NCBI GenBank assembly: GCA_947445035.1
Contig: CANFCK010000002.1
Coordinates: 62,001 to 126,000 of the forward strand
Reading direction: 5' to 3'
Source: Deltaproteobacteria bacterium
GTDB lineage: Bacteria; Myxococcota_A; UBA796; SXON01
DNA: 64,000 nucleotides
How positions within the stretch are numbered: the stretch's first letter is position 1; each line of letters begins with the position of its first letter. Positions 34,914-43,656 of this stretch are shown piece after piece. Under the pieces are notes generated by a model, which was not told the origin of the DNA, searched no databases, and worked only from the letters and a program-made list of their open reading frames with translations. Position numbers and translations under genes: made by a program.

Positions 34914-35006
34914 GGGACTCTCCGAGGTTGGTTTTCACTCCTACCCCGAACCTGTACGGACGCAAGGTCGGAGCCACCAAAAAATGGATGGATTGAAATT
35001 CTATGT

Positions 35007-36233
35007 TCAGGTGGCAATCAAAAGTCGAAGTCGAAGCAGATCGAGGGCCGCCGCCACCGAGGCCGCGAGATTCCGCGGCCGGTCGTAGGGTAGCGTTACC
35101 GCCCGATGGGTGGTCCCGTCCGGACCCGCGCAGGAAAAATGTACTGCACCTACCGGCTTTTGCGGGGAAGCGCCTCCAGGACCCGCGATCCCGGTCACCG
35201 CCAGCCCCCAGGTGGCTCCGGTCCCCAGGCGGATTCCCTCCGCCAGCGCTCGCGCCACCGGCTCGCTCACCGCGCCATGCGCCTCGATGAGCGCCGGGTC
35301 AACCCCACACTGGCGCACCTTTTCCGCGTTCGCGTAGACCACCGCGCCGCCGAGGAAGTAGTCACTCGCCCCCGCCGTCGCGGTCAACTCCGCCGCGATC
35401 CTCCCCGCCGTGCAGCTCTCTGCGGTTGCGACGGTTTGACCCCGCGCCCGCAACAAGGTGCCCACCACATCGGCCAGCGTGCCACTGTCCACGCCGAACA
35501 CCAATTGCCGACCCAGCCGCTCGATGGCCTCCTCTGCCAGCGCGTCACCATCAAGGCCATCATCAACGTGCAGCTTCACCTGCACTTCCGGAAAACTCGC
35601 GCGATAGCCAACGCTGACCCCCGGACGCTCGAACCCCGCCATGCGCTGGGCGGCGACACTCTCCGCAAGGTTCACCGTCCGCAGGAACACCGTTCGCCGC
35701 TTCGCGAGCGAGAAACGCCGCCTCGCGTACGGGAGCACATAGGCCTCGACCATCGGCTTCATCTCGAAGGGCACACCCGGGAAGAAGAAAGCGGCGCACC
35801 GCCCGGTGTCGAGCATGAATCCGGGCGCGGTGCCCAGGTGATTCTCAAGCAGCTCCGCTCCTTCCGGCAGGAGCGCCTGCACGCGGTTGGTCTCAGGCAT
35901 CGGCCGGCTGCGGATGCGGTAGCGCGCTTCGATCTGCGCCATCGCACTTTGATCCTCATGAAGTGGCCGACCGAAGGCCAGCGCTACGGCCTCCCGGGTG
36001 AGGTCGTCGCTTGTGGGGCCGAGGCCGCCGGTGCACACCAAAAGGGCCGCACGTTCGGCGCTCTCGCGGAGCACATCGCGAATCGACTCCAGCTCGTCGC
36101 CGACCACCGTCACCCGCCCCGGTACCAGCCCCAAGCTCCCGAGTTGCCCCGAAATCCACGCCGCGTTGGTGTCCACCGCCTGGCCGGAAAGGAGCTCTTC
36201 GCCCTGGCTGACGATGTCGAAGCGCGCGGCCAT
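35007..36233 (-). CDS. cinA: CinA-family protein (competence/damage-inducible; nicotinamide-nucleotide amidase)
   Basis: This 408-residue protein has the two CinA domains. The N-terminal molybdopterin-binding-like (MoCF/COG1058) domain shows VSQGEELLSGQAVDTNAAWIS and TGGLGPTSDDLTREAVA. The C-terminal PncC-type NMN amidohydrolase domain shows TVATAESCTAGRIAAELT, GGAVVYANAEK, GAVSEPVARALAEG and AVTGIAGPGGASPQKPVG. CinA recycles NMN, and ADP-ribose pyrophosphatase activity is known for some members. It sits directly upstream of recA, as in the cinA-recA arrangement of other bacteria. Confidence 0.92.
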   Translation of the reverse strand: MAARFDIVSQGEELLSGQAVDTNAAWISGQLGSLGLVPGRVTVVGDELESIRDVLRESAERAALLVCTGGLGPTSDDLTREAVALAFGRPLHEDQSAMAQIEARYRIRSRPMPETNRVQALLPEGAELLENHLGTAPGFMLDTGRCAAFFFPGVPFEMKPMVEAYVLPYARRRFSLAKRRTVFLRTVNLAESVAAQRMAGFERPGVSVGYRASFPEVQVKLHVDDGLDGDALAEEAIERLGRQLVFGVDSGTLADVVGTLLRARGQTVATAESCTAGRIAAELTATAGASDYFLGGAVVYANAEKVRQCGVDPALIEAHGAVSEPVARALAEGIRLGTGATWGLAVTGIAGPGGASPQKPVGAVHFSCAGPDGTTHRAVTLPYDRPRNLAASVAAALDLLRLRLLIAT

Positions 36234-36241
36234 GGGGACTC

Positions 36242-36721
36242 TTAGCCCGAGCCCTGTCCGACGAGGAACTTTTCGAGGTTGGCCGCGTTGAGCCGATAGT
36301 TCGGCGGCACTCGCCCCCGACGCAGCTCCTCGCCGGTGCGTGTGTCTCGACAGACGAGGATGGCGTGCGGGTCGTCCTCATCCGGGGCGATGTCGAGCGC
36401 CGCGCTCACCCGCTCGCCATCGTCGCGCACGAAATCGAGGGCGCGGTGCAGCCGGGCGCGGGCCTGGTTCGCATGGCGGACCAAAACGTCGTTCGCAGTC
36501 TTTACCAGGGTCAGAAAGGCAGAGGTGTCCAGTGGTTTTGGATTCTTCTTGTCGCGACCCATCGTCCACGGTCCGACCAAGGCGGCCTCGGGGTCACCGT
36601 CTCGGGTCATCTCGACCGCCCAGCCGTCGTCGTCTTCGTTCTTGATCACGCGGGCGGTCCAGCCGTCGCGCGTCCACAGGGTTGGGGTCATCACGTCGCG
36701 AAGGTCGGTAGGGTCGGTCAT
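36242..36721 (-). CDS. Hypothetical protein, 159 aa
   Basis: From the ATG at 36721 the sequence reads MTDPTDLRDVMTPTLWTRDGWTARVIKNEDDDGWAVEMTRDG. I do not recognise the family. It looks soluble, with a central helical region rich in Arg/Ala (LVRHANQARARLHRALDFVRDDGERV) and a C-terminal segment with CRDTRTGEELRRGRVPPNYRLNAANLEKFL. Upstream codons in this frame overlap ruvX and the MoaB gene on the other strand and are not used. It ends 8 bases before cinA and may be cotranscribed with it. It is divergent from ruvX across 39 bases. Confidence 0.65.
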   Translation of the reverse strand: MTDPTDLRDVMTPTLWTRDGWTARVIKNEDDDGWAVEMTRDGDPEAALVGPWTMGRDKKNPKPLDTSAFLTLVKTANDVLVRHANQARARLHRALDFVRDDGERVSAALDIAPDEDDPHAILVCRDTRTGEELRRGRVPPNYRLNAANLEKFLVGQGSG

Positions 36722-36760
36722 GCGGGGGAGTATCGCGGTGGGAGCGGTTACCCCTCCCCC

Positions 36761-37156
36761 ATGCCGCCTCCCGGCCCCGCCATGGCCCTCGACGTGGGCA
36801 CCGCCAAGATCGGCGTCGCCTTCACCGACGCCGGTCGGCGCATGGCCTTCCCCGATCGCACGGTGCTCCGCCAAAGCGTGGCGCGCGATGCCGTCGCCCT
36901 GGCCAAGCTCGCGAAGGACCGAGGCGCGACTGCCCTGGTGGTGGGGCTGCCCGACGCCGGCGGCCGAATGGAGCGGCTGGCGCGACAGGTGGGGGACGCC
37001 GTCGGCCGCGAGCTGGACCTCGCTGCGGACTACGTCGACGAGGGCTACACCTCCGCGGAGGCGCGGGCGCGTATCGAGGCGGCGGGGCTCCGACGTGACA
37101 CGGTTGATGCGCATGCAGCGGCGGTGATTCTCGAAGCGTGGCTGGTTCGGGGATAG
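36761..37156 (+). CDS. ruvX: RuvX/YqgF Holliday-junction resolvase-like protein
   Basis: The 131-residue protein has the YqgF RNase H-like core: MALDVGTAKIGVAFTDAGRRMAFP (first Asp), ALVVGLPDAGGRMERLARQVGD and DEGYTSAEARARIEAAG, with a terminal VDAHAAAVILEAWL carrying the last Asp. YqgF is needed for 16S rRNA 5' end maturation and is often called a putative resolvase. Starts at 36761 (chosen) or 36782 are possible. It is followed after 9 bases by the MoaB-fusion gene. Confidence 0.88.
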   Translation: MPPPGPAMALDVGTAKIGVAFTDAGRRMAFPDRTVLRQSVARDAVALAKLAKDRGATALVVGLPDAGGRMERLARQVGDAVGRELDLAADYVDEGYTSAEARARIEAAGLRRDTVDAHAAAVILEAWLVRG

Positions 37157-37165
37157 GCTTTGGCA

Positions 37166-38350
37166 ATGCCGCACGCCCACGCGCTCCAGGTTTCCCTCCG
37201 CGTCCAGGTCGTCACCGTGTCGACCTCGCGCGGCCCCGCCGACGACCTGTCCGGCGCCCTGCTCGTTTCGCTCGCGGAGGCGGCCGGGCACAGCGTGGCG
37301 GGGCAGGCCATCGTCCGAGACGACGCTGTGGCCATTGGCACCGAGCTCGACCGCGCCGTCTCCAGCCCCGACGTGGACGTGGTGCTGCTGACGGGCGGTA
37401 CGGGAGTTTCCGCCAGCGACTGCACGTCGGCGGTCGTCCGAGAGCGGCTCACCCGCGAACTTCCCGGTTTTGGAGAACTCTTCAGGAGCCTGTCCTACGC
37501 GGAGATCGGGTCGGCGGCGATGCTGTCCGGCGCCGTGGGCGGGCTCGTCGGGGCCACGATCGTGTTCGCGTTGCCCGGATCCGTCGCCGCCTGCCGACTG
37601 GGGATGGAAAAGCTGATCCTGCCGGAACTGGGCCACCTTTCCGGGGAACTCCGAAAGGAGAGCCTGCCACCGAAACGAGCGTCCACGCCGGTGCGGCCTG
37701 TGGTTCGTTCGCGCACGACCAGCGACCCCGTTCCCGACTTGCTCCCCGCGCCGTCGGGAATCTCGCCGCCCCGGCGCGGGACCGACGTCATGGCCATCGG
37801 CACCGGGGAGCCCCCTGTCCCCGCAGCCTCCACAGCGCCCGGGTGGCAGGCCGCCGTCGCCGAGCTCCGCGGCCGGCTCGTCCCGGTCGGAAACACCCCC
37901 GCCCCCGACGCACTCATGGCGATTCCAGCCGCTGCTGATGTGCTCAACAGCGCCACTGCTCGCATGAAGCTGGTGGGCGAGGACGGCCGCTCCTGGCTCT
38001 TGTACGGCTACCCGGACCTGTTGCGACCGGGGTCCAAGGTTCTGGCCGTCCGCGAGGCGTTGCCCATCGCCGAGGTCGTCGCGCTCCACCGATGGCCGGC
38101 GCGCGTGGGCCTTTGCTGTGAGCTCGATGACAGCGTGCTTCCGGGGGTCGATGCCAACGTCGATGACGAGTCCAAAGCACGTTGTGGGCAGCCCTGGCCA
38201 GAGGACGGCCGGCTCTTCGCGGTCGAGGGCGCGGCGGTCTGGGTGCAGCAGCGACGGTACGTCCGCAGGTGGGACGGGCGGCGGGCGGGCCCCGAGGAGA
38301 ATGTGGGCCCCTCGATCGGCAGTTTGCTCCTGGGCTGGTCGCAGCGCTAA
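37166..38350 (+). CDS. MoaB/MogA-domain protein fused to a C-terminal unknown domain
   Basis: Residues of about 1-165 match MoaB/MogA molybdopterin-binding proteins: VQVVTVSTSRGPADDLSG, VDVVLLTGGTGVSASDCT, ELPGFGELFRSLSYAEIGSAAMLSGAVGG and VFALPGSVAACRLGMEKLILPELGHL. An extended Pro/Ser/Thr linker follows, and then about 165 residues of a separate domain (PVGNTPAPDALMAIPAAADVLNSA, SWLLYGYPDLLRPGSKVLA, RYVRRWDGRRAGPEENVGPS) that I do not recognise. The whole is 394 residues, against about 170 for MoaB alone. The ATG at 37166 is preferred over a TTG at 37160. A moeA gene lies 14.7 kb away. The C-terminal domain's role in Moco or another pathway is unknown. Confidence 0.75.
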   Translation: MPHAHALQVSLRVQVVTVSTSRGPADDLSGALLVSLAEAAGHSVAGQAIVRDDAVAIGTELDRAVSSPDVDVVLLTGGTGVSASDCTSAVVRERLTRELPGFGELFRSLSYAEIGSAAMLSGAVGGLVGATIVFALPGSVAACRLGMEKLILPELGHLSGELRKESLPPKRASTPVRPVVRSRTTSDPVPDLLPAPSGISPPRRGTDVMAIGTGEPPVPAASTAPGWQAAVAELRGRLVPVGNTPAPDALMAIPAAADVLNSATARMKLVGEDGRSWLLYGYPDLLRPGSKVLAVREALPIAEVVALHRWPARVGLCCELDDSVLPGVDANVDDESKARCGQPWPEDGRLFAVEGAAVWVQQRRYVRRWDGRRAGPEENVGPSIGSLLLGWSQR

Positions 38351-38441
38351 GCTGTGGCCATGGTGGCCGGCCGGCCCCCCGGGCAGCACCGGGGAGGCGG
38401 ATGTTCGGGTGAGGTAGGCGGCGCGTTAGGCCCCCAGCGCG

Positions 38442-39803
38442 ATGAAGCTCACCGCCACCATCCGCGGGGTCACCCACACCTTCGACTCGGTACGCGAGGT
38501 CCTCGCCAAGGCCAATCCACCGAAGTCCGGTGATGATCTGGCGGGGGTGTCGGCGCGTGACCCGGTCGAGCGTGTCGCGGCGCGTGCGGCCTTGAGCCAA
38601 CTCACCCTCGCCGAGCTCCGGGCCAATCCCGTGGTCCCCTACGAACTCGACGCGATCACGCGCTTGGTCGAAAACGACTTGGACGAAAGTGCCTATTCGG
38701 CGGTGAAACACCTGAGCGTCGGGCAGTTTCGCGAATGGATCCTCGACACCGCGACCACCGGGGCGCGGCTCCGAAGCGTCGCGCTCGGTCTGACCCCGGA
38801 GATGGCCGCCGGCGTGTGCAAGCTCATGTCCAACATGGACTTGATGGTGGCCGGCAGCAAATGCGAGGTCGTCGTCCGGTGCAACAACACCTTGGGTCTG
38901 CCGGGGACGCTCTCCTCCCGACTTCAGCCCAACCACCCCACCGACGACGTCGAGGGCATCCTCTACTCCACGCGTGAAGGACTGGCCTACGGGTGCGGGG
39001 ACGCGGTCATCGGCATCAACCCCGCGACCGACACCCCGGAGAGCACTGCCGAGATTCTTCGTGCCATCGGAGATATTCGGAGCCGGAACCAGATTCCGAC
39101 ACAACAATGTGTATTGAGTCATGTATTGGTTCAGATGAAGGCGCTGGCTCTGGAGTGCCCGATGGATCTGATGTTTCAGAGCCTCGCCGGCAGCGAGCGG
39201 GCGAACAAGGCCTTTGGCATCGATGTGGCGCTGATGGACGAAGCGCACGACCAGATGCAGCGTGGGCGCAGCAGCACGGGCCCGAACTTCATGTATTTCG
39301 AGACCGGTCAGGGCAACGCGCTGTCCTCAGATGCGCACCACGGCGCCGATCAGGTCACCCTCGAAGCCCGCGCCTACGGCTTTGCCCGACGCTATAAGCC
39401 CTTCCTGGTGAACACTGTCGTGGGGTTCATCGGTCCGGAATATCTGGAAGATGGCCCACAGATCACCCGAGCAGGACTGGAAGATCACTTCATGGGTAAG
39501 CTGATGGGGCTGCCGATGGGATGTGATGCATGTTTCACGTATCATGCCCGTATGTCCCAAGACGAGCTCGAAGGGCTCAAGGTCCTCCTCGGCGCCGCCG
39601 GGTGCACCTACCTGATGAGCATGCCGGTGGGCGACGACATCATGCTGAACTATCAGTCCACGTCGTTTCACGATGTGCCGACCGTGCGAGGCTTGGTGCG
39701 GAAGTCGCCGGCGCCCGAATTCGACGCGTGGCTCGCATCGCGGGGCATCTCCTCGGGGTGGACCCCCGGCCAACACATGGGCGATGTGTCGGTGATTCGA
39801 TGA
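38442..39803 (+). CDS. eutB: Ethanolamine ammonia-lyase large subunit
   Basis: The 453-residue protein is a full-length EutB TIM barrel. It has SVREVLAKANPPKSGDDLAGVSA, LMSNMDLMVAGSKCEVVVRCNNTLGLPGTLSSRLQPNHPTDD, ECPMDLMFQSLAGSERANKAFG, YFETGQGNALSSDAHHGADQ and MPVGDDIMLNYQSTSFHD. EutB-EutC is adenosylcobalamin-dependent and splits ethanolamine to acetaldehyde and ammonia. Its stop overlaps eutC (ATGA). A few codon patches (39095-39135 and 39525-39560) are A/T-richer than the rest. The 91 bases upstream show no B12 riboswitch. No eutA reactivase, aldehyde dehydrogenase or transporter is adjacent. Confidence 0.95.
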   Translation: MKLTATIRGVTHTFDSVREVLAKANPPKSGDDLAGVSARDPVERVAARAALSQLTLAELRANPVVPYELDAITRLVENDLDESAYSAVKHLSVGQFREWILDTATTGARLRSVALGLTPEMAAGVCKLMSNMDLMVAGSKCEVVVRCNNTLGLPGTLSSRLQPNHPTDDVEGILYSTREGLAYGCGDAVIGINPATDTPESTAEILRAIGDIRSRNQIPTQQCVLSHVLVQMKALALECPMDLMFQSLAGSERANKAFGIDVALMDEAHDQMQRGRSSTGPNFMYFETGQGNALSSDAHHGADQVTLEARAYGFARRYKPFLVNTVVGFIGPEYLEDGPQITRAGLEDHFMGKLMGLPMGCDACFTYHARMSQDELEGLKVLLGAAGCTYLMSMPVGDDIMLNYQSTSFHDVPTVRGLVRKSPAPEFDAWLASRGISSGWTPGQHMGDVSVIR

Positions 39804-40720
39804 GCCTACCCCTGTCTCGCACGCGGGACCTGGTCGCCGCCTTACGACGGGCCCGTGGCGCCGACGATCCGATGCCTCCCCGTGAGCGTCTACCGCCGGT
39901 GCCCCTCCCCCCCGAACGGGTCTTTCCGTCGCCACGACGCCGCTCTCGCATCGCCGAAGCGGCGGCTGCCCACACCACCGCGCTGGTGGGGATCGGCGCG
40001 GTGGGCACCCGCTACGCCACCGACGTCGTGCTGCAGTTCCAGGCCGAGCTGGCCGTCGCTCACGCCGCCGTCGCCACCGAGTTGCCTCCCGCATGGGCCG
40101 ATACAAATCAATATGCATCAGTCGTCTCGCGCGTCACCGACCACCGACAGTTCCTCCTTCGTCCCGACCTCGGCCGGCGGTTGTCCGAAGAGAGCGCCAC
40201 GCGTTGGGCCGCTACGTGTCGCAAGGATGTCGATGTTCAACCCATCCTTGCCGACGGGCTCAGCGCGGTGGCGACCATGGGTGCCGGTCCCACGTTGATG
40301 GCGGCGTTCATCGCCGAGTGTGAAGCGCGAGGGATGTCTGTCGGGACACCGGTTTGTGCAAAGTTCGCCCGGGTGTGGCTTCAGGATGAGATCGGGCAGC
40401 TCGCCCGCGCGAAGGTCGCGGCGATCCTACTCGGCGAGCGCCCGGGTCTCGGCACGGGGGATGGGCTCAGCGCCTACCTGGTCTTTGGGCCGCAGCTCGG
40501 TCGCACCGACGGGAACCGAAACATGATGTCCAACATTCACGCGCGAGGCATTCCGCCGGCGGACGCGGCGCGCCGCCTTGCGGTGCTCGCACAGTTGATG
40601 CTGGAGCAGCGCACCAGCGGGGTCGAGCTTGACCTCGCGCCGCGGGCGGCAGAGCTTGGTGAAGCGGCGCGGGGCGGCTACCGGCCGCCGGTGGCGCGTG
40701 CCCGACTGGTGGAGGTCTGA
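39800..40720 (+). CDS. eutC: Ethanolamine ammonia-lyase small subunit
   Basis: The ATG at 39800 (inside the eutB stop) gives 306 residues. Conserved EutC stretches include VSRVTDHRQFLLRPDLGRRLSEES, DVQPILADGLSAVA, RVWLQDEIGQLARAKVAAILLGERPGLGTGDGLSAYLVFGP and DGNRNMMSNIHARGIPPADAARRL. EutC contributes to cobalamin binding in the EutB6-C6 complex. Its N-terminus has a Pro/Arg-rich extension of about 50 residues that, in enterics, targets the enzyme to the microcompartment. Its stop overlaps eutL by one base. Confidence 0.93.
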   Translation: MSLPLSRTRDLVAALRRARGADDPMPPRERLPPVPLPPERVFPSPRRRSRIAEAAAAHTTALVGIGAVGTRYATDVVLQFQAELAVAHAAVATELPPAWADTNQYASVVSRVTDHRQFLLRPDLGRRLSEESATRWAATCRKDVDVQPILADGLSAVATMGAGPTLMAAFIAECEARGMSVGTPVCAKFARVWLQDEIGQLARAKVAAILLGERPGLGTGDGLSAYLVFGPQLGRTDGNRNMMSNIHARGIPPADAARRLAVLAQLMLEQRTSGVELDLAPRAAELGEAARGGYRPPVARARLVEV

Positions 40721-41379
40721 TGCCGGTGCTCGAAGCGCTCCTGCCCAAGGTTCTCAGCGTGCGCCGGCTCCCCGGCGCCGACCCCGCCCTCCTCCGCGCC
40801 TACGGAGCCGATCCCGAGCGACACCGTGCCCTGGGCCTCATCACCGTCGATCAGGACGACCCCGCCTACGTCGCGCTCGACGAAGCGACCAAACATGCGA
40901 ATGTCGACGTGGTCTTCGCGCGCAGCTTCTACGCCGGAAGCCGGCACGCCAGTGGACCCCTTTCCGGCGAGTTCCTCGGCGTGATCGCCAGTGACGACCC
41001 CGCCGAGGTGGACTCCGGTCTGGACGCGATCCTTGAGACGCTCGCTCACGATGCCTGCTTCTACGGCGCCAACGCCGACTCCAGCATCGCCGTCTTTCCA
41101 CACGTGATCGCCTCGCTCGGCCGCTACCTCAGCGCGATCGCCGGCCTCGCCCCGGGGGACCCGATGGCCTACCTCGTGGCCCCGCCGATGGAGGCGACCA
41201 TCGCGCTGGACTTCGCGCTCAAGGCCGCCAAGGTGCGCCTGGTCAAGGCCTTTCCGCCGCCCACCGAGACGAACTTCGCCGCTTCGTGGCTCACCGGAGA
41301 CCTCCCCTCCTGCGAAGCCGCAGCGATGGCCTTCGCCGCGGCCGTCTGCGACGTCGCCGCCCAACCACGCGAGCGCTGA
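40720..41379 (+). CDS. eutL: Ethanolamine microcompartment shell protein EutL
   Basis: The 219-residue product has two BMC-type folds in tandem: [43 protein letters not shown]-like first half and [38 protein letters not shown] second half. EutL forms pseudohexameric trimers with a gated pore in ethanolamine microcompartments. It is coupled to eutC by a 1-base overlap. No other shell gene (eutM, eutN, eutS, eutK) lies in the window, which is odd because EutL alone does not make a shell in known systems. It ends six bases before the convergent lipoprotein gene. Confidence 0.9.
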   Translation: [219 protein letters not shown]

Positions 41380-41385
41380 AAAACG

Positions 41386-42477
41386 TCAGATCGCGTTCTG
41401 AGACGACCACATCAAAAGTGTGTCCCCGTCGAGCACGACCGTGGGGGAGCCCGGCTCCGACGTGGTGACCCCAAGAATTTTCCAGTTGAGCCCATCGTCG
41501 GAGGACGCCACCTCCGTGCCGCTCTGAGCCCCGTAATACATTCGCCATGTGTTATCGGCGAATCGCACCACATCGGGGATCTGCGGGGTGACCGGTATCG
41601 ACACCTCCGCGGAGGAACGCCAACTTCGTCCACCATCCTCCGAAGCGATCGTCCCCGAGAACCAGCCGTAACAGCTGACGTCGTCGACACACCAGATTGC
41701 CGGATCCACGCCGCCGCCCTCGGTCTTCCACACTTCCCCGACGAGGCGCCAGTTGAGCAGGTCGGTGGACTCCGCGCGGTACAACCGGTGTCTTCCCGGA
41801 ACGATGAACGGATCGGGGGCGTCGGCACACACCTCCTCGGCGGGGACCCCGAGGAAGTACAGCGCCCAGCCGCCACCGGGCAGCTCGTGAATCTCAGGAT
41901 CGACCGCGAATGCCGGGAACGGGGCGTCGACCGTCAGGGTGGCACGGGTCCAGGTCACGCCGTCTGGCGACGTCGCCGCCCCCAACCCGCCGAGGCCGAT
42001 GATCCCGGTCGGCATCGCCTCGCCGGCTTCGGCCATCTCCAACATCCGATCGAGGTCACCATCCACGAAAATAGCGACGAAGCTGCCGTCTTTAGCGATC
42101 GCCACCTCCGGAACCGAGACCTTCCACAGCACCCTCTCCGCTTTTGAAAAGTTGATGCCGTCTGTGGAACGCATCGGCCCGGTCATCGCGTGCGCCCACG
42201 GGCCGGGGCGGCCTGGGGCCCACTCCTCCACCAGTCGCCGCAACTCGCTGGTCTCCTCCTCGCTGGCCTGGCCCAAAACGACATGGCCAGCGATGACGTT
42301 CAGCGGGAGGGTCAGCGGGAAGGCCTCGTCGGTGCAGTCGGGACCGGCGGGGATCTCGACCGGTTGATCGCCGGTATCGCCCGTATCGCCGCTGTCTGGT
42401 TCACCCGAGTCGACGGAATCGGATGAGTCCTCGCCGGGACCCGTGGGCGTCGCACACGCCAGAAAGAGAAACACCAT
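41386..42477 (-). CDS. Lipoprotein with sialidase/glycosidase-like beta-propeller repeats
   Basis: The signal MVFLFLAC (Cys8) is short but lipoprotein-like. A Ser/Asp/Gly linker of about 30 residues follows. The remaining 320 residues carry repeated blade-like motifs: MTGPMRSTDGINFSKA, GAATSPDGVTWTRATL, HRLYRAESTDLLNWRLVGEVW, TIASEDGGRSWRSSAEVS and EVASSDDGLNWKILGVT. The SxDGxxW pattern resembles Asp-box propellers of sialidase-like and glycosyl hydrolase 43-type proteins. No catalytic residues could be assigned. It is divergent from mrp and convergent with eutL. Confidence 0.65.
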   Translation of the reverse strand: MVFLFLACATPTGPGEDSSDSVDSGEPDSGDTGDTGDQPVEIPAGPDCTDEAFPLTLPLNVIAGHVVLGQASEEETSELRRLVEEWAPGRPGPWAHAMTGPMRSTDGINFSKAERVLWKVSVPEVAIAKDGSFVAIFVDGDLDRMLEMAEAGEAMPTGIIGLGGLGAATSPDGVTWTRATLTVDAPFPAFAVDPEIHELPGGGWALYFLGVPAEEVCADAPDPFIVPGRHRLYRAESTDLLNWRLVGEVWKTEGGGVDPAIWCVDDVSCYGWFSGTIASEDGGRSWRSSAEVSIPVTPQIPDVVRFADNTWRMYYGAQSGTEVASSDDGLNWKILGVTTSEPGSPTVVLDGDTLLMWSSQNAI

Positions 42478-42513
42478 ACCGGAATGATGCCACAGGACCG
42501 GCTACCCGGGCGG

Positions 42514-43656
42514 ATGGATCCACTCAGCATTCTTGAGCCCGCCGCCACCCGCGTCCGGGACCCCCTTTCCGGCCGCAGTGTGTGGCTCGCCGGACTGATT
42601 CAGGACGCGCGCATCGACGGTGACACGCTCCGTTTCGTGCTCGCGGTGAAGAAAGAACACGGCGCTGACGATCGCCAACGGCTCCGCGAAGCGCTCCTGC
42701 GCAACCTCGCGGAGAAGGGCTGGACGGGCGAGATCGTTTGCACGATTCGCGTCGAGGGAGTCGCCGCCGGGGGTGCGGCGGCCGGAGCCACATCGGCGCA
42801 CGACCACGGCCACGGCCATGCCCACGGCGCCGCGCCCGCGCCCGCGCCCCCCCGCGACGCGCTCAAGGGGATGAGCGGCCCCGGCATGCAGCCCCACGGC
42901 GGTCCCATCACCAAGGCGATGCCCGAAGGCGTCAAGCGCATCATCGCGGTGACGTCGGGCAAGGGTGGCGTGGGAAAGAGCACGGTCGCGACCAACCTCG
43001 CCGTCGGACTCGCCAAGCTCGGTCACAAGGTCGGCCTGCTCGACGCCGACATCTACGGCCCGTCGCTGCCGTTGATGATGAACCTGCACGGCAAGCCCGT
43101 CGGCAACGACAAAAAGCAGATCGTGCCGATTCCGAGTCACGGCGTGCGGTGCATGAGCATTGGCCTCTTGGTGGACGAGAAGGAGCCGGTGATCTGGCGT
43201 GGTCCGATGGTCATGGGCGTGGTGAATCAGTTCTTCAAAGAAGTCGACTGGTCTGATTGCGAGTGGCTGATCGTCGATCTCCCACCCGGCACCGGTGACG
43301 CTCAGCTCACGATGATCCAGGGGGTGCCGATCTCGGGCGGCGTGGTGGTGACCACCCCCCAGCCGGTCGCGCTGCTCGACGCGGTGCGCGGCCTGGAGAT
43401 GTTCCGGAAGCTCGACGTACCCATCCTCGGCGTGGTTGAGAACATGTCCTGGTTCGAGCTACCTGGCGGCGGCAAAGTCTACCCCTTCGGCGAAGGCGGC
43501 GGTGCACGCCTGGCGACGGAGTACGGCGTTCCGCTTCTGGGTCAGGTGCCGCTACGTGAGAGCATTCGTGCCGGTGGCGACGCGGGCAGGCCGGCGGTCC
43601 TCGACGGCGAGGGTATCTTCTTGTCGATCGCGGAGAAGGTGGCGAAGCTGGTCTAG
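42514..43656 (+). CDS. mrp: Mrp/ApbC-type P-loop ATPase, iron-sulfur carrier family, lacking the CxxC motif
   Basis: The 380-residue protein starts MDPLSILEPAATRVRDPLSG. An upstream in-frame ATG at 42484 would add ten residues. The N-terminal MIP18-like region of about 80 residues is followed by an Ala/His/Pro-rich linker (HDHGHGHAHGAAPAP). The MinD-like domain has the deviant Walker A SGKGGVGKST, LLDADIYGPSLP, WLIVDLPPGTGDAQLTM and GVVENMSWF. Typical Mrp proteins have a CxxC in the following segment; here it reads ELPGGGKVYPFGEGGG with no Cys pair, so cluster binding may use other residues or be lost. It probably helps mature Fe-S proteins. Confidence 0.88.
   Translation: MDPLSILEPAATRVRDPLSGRSVWLAGLIQDARIDGDTLRFVLAVKKEHGADDRQRLREALLRNLAEKGWTGEIVCTIRVEGVAAGGAAAGATSAHDHGHGHAHGAAPAPAPPRDALKGMSGPGMQPHGGPITKAMPEGVKRIIAVTSGKGGVGKSTVATNLAVGLAKLGHKVGLLDADIYGPSLPLMMNLHGKPVGNDKKQIVPIPSHGVRCMSIGLLVDEKEPVIWRGPMVMGVVNQFFKEVDWSDCEWLIVDLPPGTGDAQLTMIQGVPISGGVVVTTPQPVALLDAVRGLEMFRKLDVPILGVVENMSWFELPGGGKVYPFGEGGGARLATEYGVPLLGQVPLRESIRAGGDAGRPAVLDGEGIFLSIAEKVAKLV

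Noticed and set aside
34914..35006. LexA/SOS box upstream of recA
   Set aside because: Only a half-site GTTCAGG and loose GAAC/GTAC elements are present, with no full consensus.
38351..38441. Adenosylcobalamin riboswitch upstream of eutB
   Set aside because: The 91-base gap lacks the conserved B12-box and is too short for the full element.
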